Below are positions 62,801 through 64,000 of a DNA stretch of 64,000 bases, in pieces. The DNA is taken from assembly GCF_009659535.1 (NCBI RefSeq), contig NZ_VJZZ01000001.1:186001-250000 (forward strand). Direction: 5' to 3'. A program made the translations under genes and the position numbers. Source of the stretch: Aggregicoccus sp. 17bor-14 (GTDB taxonomy: Bacteria; Myxococcota; Myxococcia; Myxococcales; Myxococcaceae). Position 1 is the stretch's first letter. Each line of letters starts with the position of its first letter. The notes under the pieces were generated by a model, which was given only the letters and a program-made list of their open reading frames with translations, was not told the DNA's origin and searched no databases.

Positions 62801-63686
62801 GCGCCTGCTGGTGAAGGGGACGATCGCGGGCCCGGGCATCCTGGTGCGCACGGACGCGACCAACGGTGGACTCCCGCAGCTGACCCTGCTCGTGGACCGC
62901 TGCCAGGTGAATGGCATGCCCTCGGGCAGCAACGGCCTGGACGTGGCCACCGACGGCGGCCGGGCAATCCTCACGGCGACGGTGCAGGACAGCAACTTCG
63001 ACAACGCGAGCATGCTGGGCAACAGCGCGATGCGCTTCAGCGCGGACGGCGCCAGCGCCGCCCTCACCGCCAACGTGCTGCGCAACACGATGCGCAACTG
63101 GGTGGGCCACAGCCTGCTGCTCCAGGGTGGCGATCAGTCCGTGGACCTGCGCGCCACGGTGGATGGCAACACCATCGTGGGCGACACGGCCTTCGCCGCG
63201 ACGAGCCGCTCGCTGGGCAACGGCATCCGCGTGCTGATGGACCCGGACCCTGCGAACACCGCCCTGAGCGGCCGCGTGCTGCTCGCCAACAACACCATCC
63301 AGATGACGGGCCTCTCGGGCATCGACGCCACCGTGCGCCAGTCGCTCAGCTCCGCGGCCAACAACCGCCTGGACCTGCTGGTGCGCAACAACAACATCGA
63401 CGCCCGCAGCGCGGTGGACCCGGCCAACGGCAATGCGCTCGCGGTGCGCGCCACGGGCGCCGGCAGCACGCTGTGCACCTCCGTGACCGGCAACACGCTC
63501 AACGGGGCGAGCTTCGGAGCCCTGTTCCAGCAGACCACCTCGGGCAGCTTCACCGTGCAGGGGCTCGCCACGGCCACCGTCGCCGGCGTGCAGAGCTACC
63601 TGACGGGCAACAACCCCACGGTGTCTCCGTTCCCCACGGCCTCCGGCACCTTCGCCGCGGCCACCGCCAACTGCAACGTGCCCTAG
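56829..63686 (+). CDS. Giant surface lipoprotein with about 16 cadherin/Ig-like tandem repeats and beta-helix C-terminus
   Basis: A predicted 2285-residue lipoprotein. GTG at 56829 has GAGGAG about 7 bases upstream and opens the signal VSLPPSCRPLLAVAAALALSAC (lipobox LSAC, Cys22); the frame is open from 56667. About 16 Ig/cadherin-like units of 90-92 residues follow, each joined by PVNDAPVI...ST-EDTA, with inner motifs like DGAGYTHVGNTVTPAQD. One VCBS/Big-type unit (about 61293-61600, ADSYSTVGNTELLV) ends the array. The C-terminal 690 residues are rich in N, G, T and short strands (VWYVNSASTNAVADGRSQSPFKSLTAAG, then LLVRNNNIDARS), a parallel beta-helix. It probably forms a long surface stalk for adhesion or predation; that role is inference. 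Confidence 0.9.
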   Translation: MSLPPSCRPLLAVAAALALSACGDSALRVLTPSMSAASFTTPEDTVLRGNLRPADTGGSSALSFATTSAPSHGTLALQADGAFVYTPAQDFAGEDHFSVELRRGESTFPPAEVTITVSPVNDAPVLKGTLPALSTPEDTALALSAADLVAADVDDALSSLTLSVSPGANYTFSSGRLVPAQDFHGTLELDAQVSDGKAQVPVHLSVTVTPVNDAPVISAQAGALAGTEDSAFSVSLADVVASDVDNAAAELSLSVLDGPGYTHVGNTVTPAQDLNGALAVQVAVSDGSVQSAPFALSVTLAPVNDAPVIRAQAALLTTAEDTALALSLADVTVTDVDSAPAAFTLTAAPGSHYSLQGNTLIPEPDFNGTLLVPVTVSDESVQSTAFTLSVAVTPVNDAPVIQGQAHALTTAEDTAITLVLADLNVTDVDSAASALSLVVLDGAGYSHVGNTVTPAQDATAPLAVQVAVRDGSAQSATFALQVGVTPVNDAPVIDAQAHALSTLEDTALTLSLADLDLTDVDSAPAALSLVVLDGAGYAHTGAQITPAQDANGPLTVQVAVSDGQAQSAPFSLAVSVTPVNDAPVIASQAHALSTAEDTALSLSLADVSATDVDNTQAELSLAVQDGAGYSHVGNTVTPAADFNGTLSVSVRVSDGQLDSAPFSLSISVTPVNDPPVITAQARALSTDEDTAFTVSLADVSANDLEGSPLTLAVQDGAGYTHAGNVVTPVRDASGPLQVGVRVSDGTAESALFLLDATVRPVNDAPVIVSQAHALSTQEDVPLTLGVDDVSITDVDSSSFTLAVQDDPGYSHVGNTVTPPSNFSGTLRVPVVVSDGAAQSAVFELAVTVGEVNDAPVITRQARAVSTPEDTAFALSLADVTVVDPDNTQAELSLVVQDGPGYGHVGNTVTPAQDSNGALQVGVRVSDGTDLSAVFQLQVSVTPVNDAPVIVSQARPLATDEDTAFAVALTDVTVTDVDSAPASFSLSVLDGQGYSHVGNSVTPAQDANGPLQVRVAVSDGTDTSLPFALDVTVRPVNDAPVIASQAHGLSTLEDAPLTLTLADVVAADVDSPPASFSLVVLPGSQYTVSGTQITPASHYHGPLTVDVAVSDGAAQSAPFALAVTVISVNNAPEILQQARALSTPEDIATTLVLSDVVATDADGDALTLVVLDGAGYSHAGNSVTPVQDFFGALKVRVAVTDGEASSAPFELDLTVTPVNDAPVIVSQHNARFTAEDTALTLVLGDVDVTDVDLPLQTLTLAVQDGTGYTHVGNSVTPAQDFFGALKVRVTVSDGTASSAPFDFEVSVTPVNDAPVITTQVATLSMPEDGSLELPLSAVSVTDVDSDPGSLTLSVEDGAGYTHAGNSVTPPQDFNGTLSVSVRVSDGVASSAPFSVSITVTPVNDAPKVTSQRALAINEDVTLPLAVSDLTIVDPDSSTFTLTVGDGANYTRSGNSITPVSNFWGTLSVPVTVSDGSLSSPTFTVTVTVNKVNKLPVVGADSYSTVGNTELLVSTAASGVLANDSDRESTLVVSAFSATSTQGGNVGVNADGTFFFRPKAGFVGTDTFTYTAKESDNTQTVVGTVTVSVVGPVVWYVNSASTNAVADGRSQSPFKSLTAAGTASSASVASIIFVYRGNSANAGAAYTAVTLDPNQQLLGEPTGLTLAPNVSIPAAVASAANMPVIGQSVTLASGTVVKNVIVSSTGNGLVGSGVSGFSLLNVPVTAASEGVVVSGSGAATLDTVPVTSTNGRALSLTGFSSVTVPQRNVDLVATKGAALELVTVGTADVSVNSLKSTNSLAQGVHLEGITTGSLTVKQPISISSAVGAGAGAQQGMLVRTFAGTLVLPQLVITGGQQGLVVDGFSGTLSLAPTTGVAGAGANIQNTYLSGITLGNASGVTLRRILVSTANGDGLRIPDGAKVTGLILSDSTFTNTGSAAPTLSNWGLNLGRGAAGRNAQLDGTSSMTDVTLTNWGSGGLLLENGSGTLSLTLLRLLVKGTIAGPGILVRTDATNGGLPQLTLLVDRCQVNGMPSGSNGLDVATDGGRAILTATVQDSNFDNASMLGNSAMRFSADGASAALTANVLRNTMRNWVGHSLLLQGGDQSVDLRATVDGNTIVGDTAFAATSRSLGNGIRVLMDPDPANTALSGRVLLANNTIQMTGLSGIDATVRQSLSSAANNRLDLLVRNNNIDARSAVDPANGNALAVRATGAGSTLCTSVTGNTLNGASFGALFQQTTSGSFTVQGLATATVAGVQSYLTGNNPTVSPFPTASGTFAAATANCNVP
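57183..61293. repeat. Tandem 270-276-base repeat array inside the giant gene
   Basis: The junction coding PVND recurs at 57183, 57456, 57732, 58008, 58284, 58560, 58836, 59106, 59376, 59652, 59928, 60204, 60474, 60750, 61026 and 61293. Spacings are 276 in ten cases, 270 in three, and 273 and 267 once each. All are multiples of three. Unit bodies differ mainly at synonymous positions and in a few loops. Confidence 0.9.
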
Positions 63687-63718
63687 AAGGCCCTCCACCG
63701 CTCTGAGAGACTGCTCCC

Positions 63719-64000
63719 ATGGCCGAACCCTTCCTCAGTGAAATCCGGTTGATGTCCTTCGTCTTCGCCCCCGTGGGCTGGGCGCTGTGCAACGGGCAGC
63801 TCTTGCCCATCAACCAGAACCAGGCGCTCTTCTCGCTCCTGGGCACCACCTACGGCGGCAACGGGCAGACGAACTTCGCGCTGCCGGACTTCCGCGGCCG
63901 CGTCCCCATCCACATGGGCGCGGGGCACACGCTCGGCGAGCGCGCGGGCGAACAGGCGCACACGCTGACGCAGTCCGAGATGCCCACGCACGCCCACCAG
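63719..64000 (+). CDS. Phage tail-collar / microcystin-dependent (Mdp) family protein, 5' part
   Basis: The first 94 codons of a tail-collar domain protein: SEIRLMSFVFAPVGWALCNGQLLPINQNQALFSLLGT, TYGGNGQTNFALPDFRGRVPIHMGAG and GEQAHTLTQSEMPTHAH match the collar repeat used in phage tail fibres and in bacterial Mdp-like proteins. The frame runs to the window edge. It starts 32 bases after the giant lipoprotein and on the same strand, so the two may be co-expressed. A clustered set of collar proteins often follows in such loci; that cannot be seen here. Confidence 0.85.
   Translation, partial: MAEPFLSEIRLMSFVFAPVGWALCNGQLLPINQNQALFSLLGTTYGGNGQTNFALPDFRGRVPIHMGAGHTLGERAGEQAHTLTQSEMPTHAHQ

Noticed and set aside
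58716-63698. Minus-strand open frame of about 1660 codons antisense to the repeat lipoprotein
   Set aside because: Its repeats are only the reverse of the coding repeats. No start, ribosome site or known domain; His/Arg/Val-rich shadow.

Overview
The window is very G+C-rich, with almost every third codon position G or C, densely packed, and reads as the chromosome of a myxobacterium (Myxococcota). That is inference from gene content: a GAF-type sigma54 activator, a Ser/Thr kinase beside an FHA-GAF-cyclase, an ECF sigma operon, a large Ig-like repeat lipoprotein, Mla/Mce and RND envelope systems, and a near-match upstream of dnaE2 to the Myxococcus-type LexA box. No rRNA, tRNA, CRISPR array, insertion sequence or prophage was seen. 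No stretch over 300 bases lacks a gene; the two longest gaps (4438-4725 and 56537-56828) are divergent promoter regions.

Layout. 1-7257: the start of a XerC/D recombinase, a YciO/Sua5 protein, two overlapping cation/proton antiporters behind a small PII-like protein, a KGG-repeat stress protein, a TVP38/DedA-like membrane protein and a secreted AmiC-type amidase. 7364-15201: mutS, nhaA, a UbiB/ABC1 kinase and a subtilisin-like lipoprotein protease. 15382-25189: an RND-MFP-TolC efflux operon diverging from a five-gene Mla/Mce lipid-transport operon. 25339-30595: MBL hydrolase, sigma54 activator, YcxB-like protein, alpha/beta hydrolase, zinc ribbon and GIDE-like membrane protein. 30698-35411: a Ser/Thr kinase overlapping an FHA-GAF-nucleotide cyclase gene, and an envelope lipoprotein. 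35504-39720: truD, then an ECF sigma, a zinc anti-sigma and an STN/bactofilin-like membrane protein. 39894-51883: a 2Fe-2S/FAD oxidoreductase, treZ, a zinc ribbon, an alpha/beta hydrolase, a PhyH dioxygenase, a DUF2267 protein, a cardiolipin-synthase-like PLD protein, a REC-GAF-PAS-GGDEF cyclase and a molybdopterin oxidoreductase. 51889-64000: dnaE2, an OmpA-family protein, a 2285-residue repeat lipoprotein and the start of a phage-tail-collar (Mdp-like) protein.

The most unusual system is the Mla/Mce operon at 21250-25189. It encodes two different ATPases and two different permeases. The first ATPase has lost the catalytic glutamate and the switch histidine; the second has lost the signature motif. 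In a heterodimer these losses all fall on one composite ATP site and leave the other complete, the arrangement of asymmetric ABC exporters such as TAP or TM287/288, but in an MCE lipid transporter. Second in interest is the sigma/anti-sigma operon whose third gene joins an STN domain to a bactofilin-like beta region and membrane helices.

Convergent gene pairs here are repeatedly separated by perfect or near-perfect G+C hairpins without T-tracts, which look like bidirectional terminators. Many genes are joined by 4-base stop/start overlaps, indicating translational coupling.
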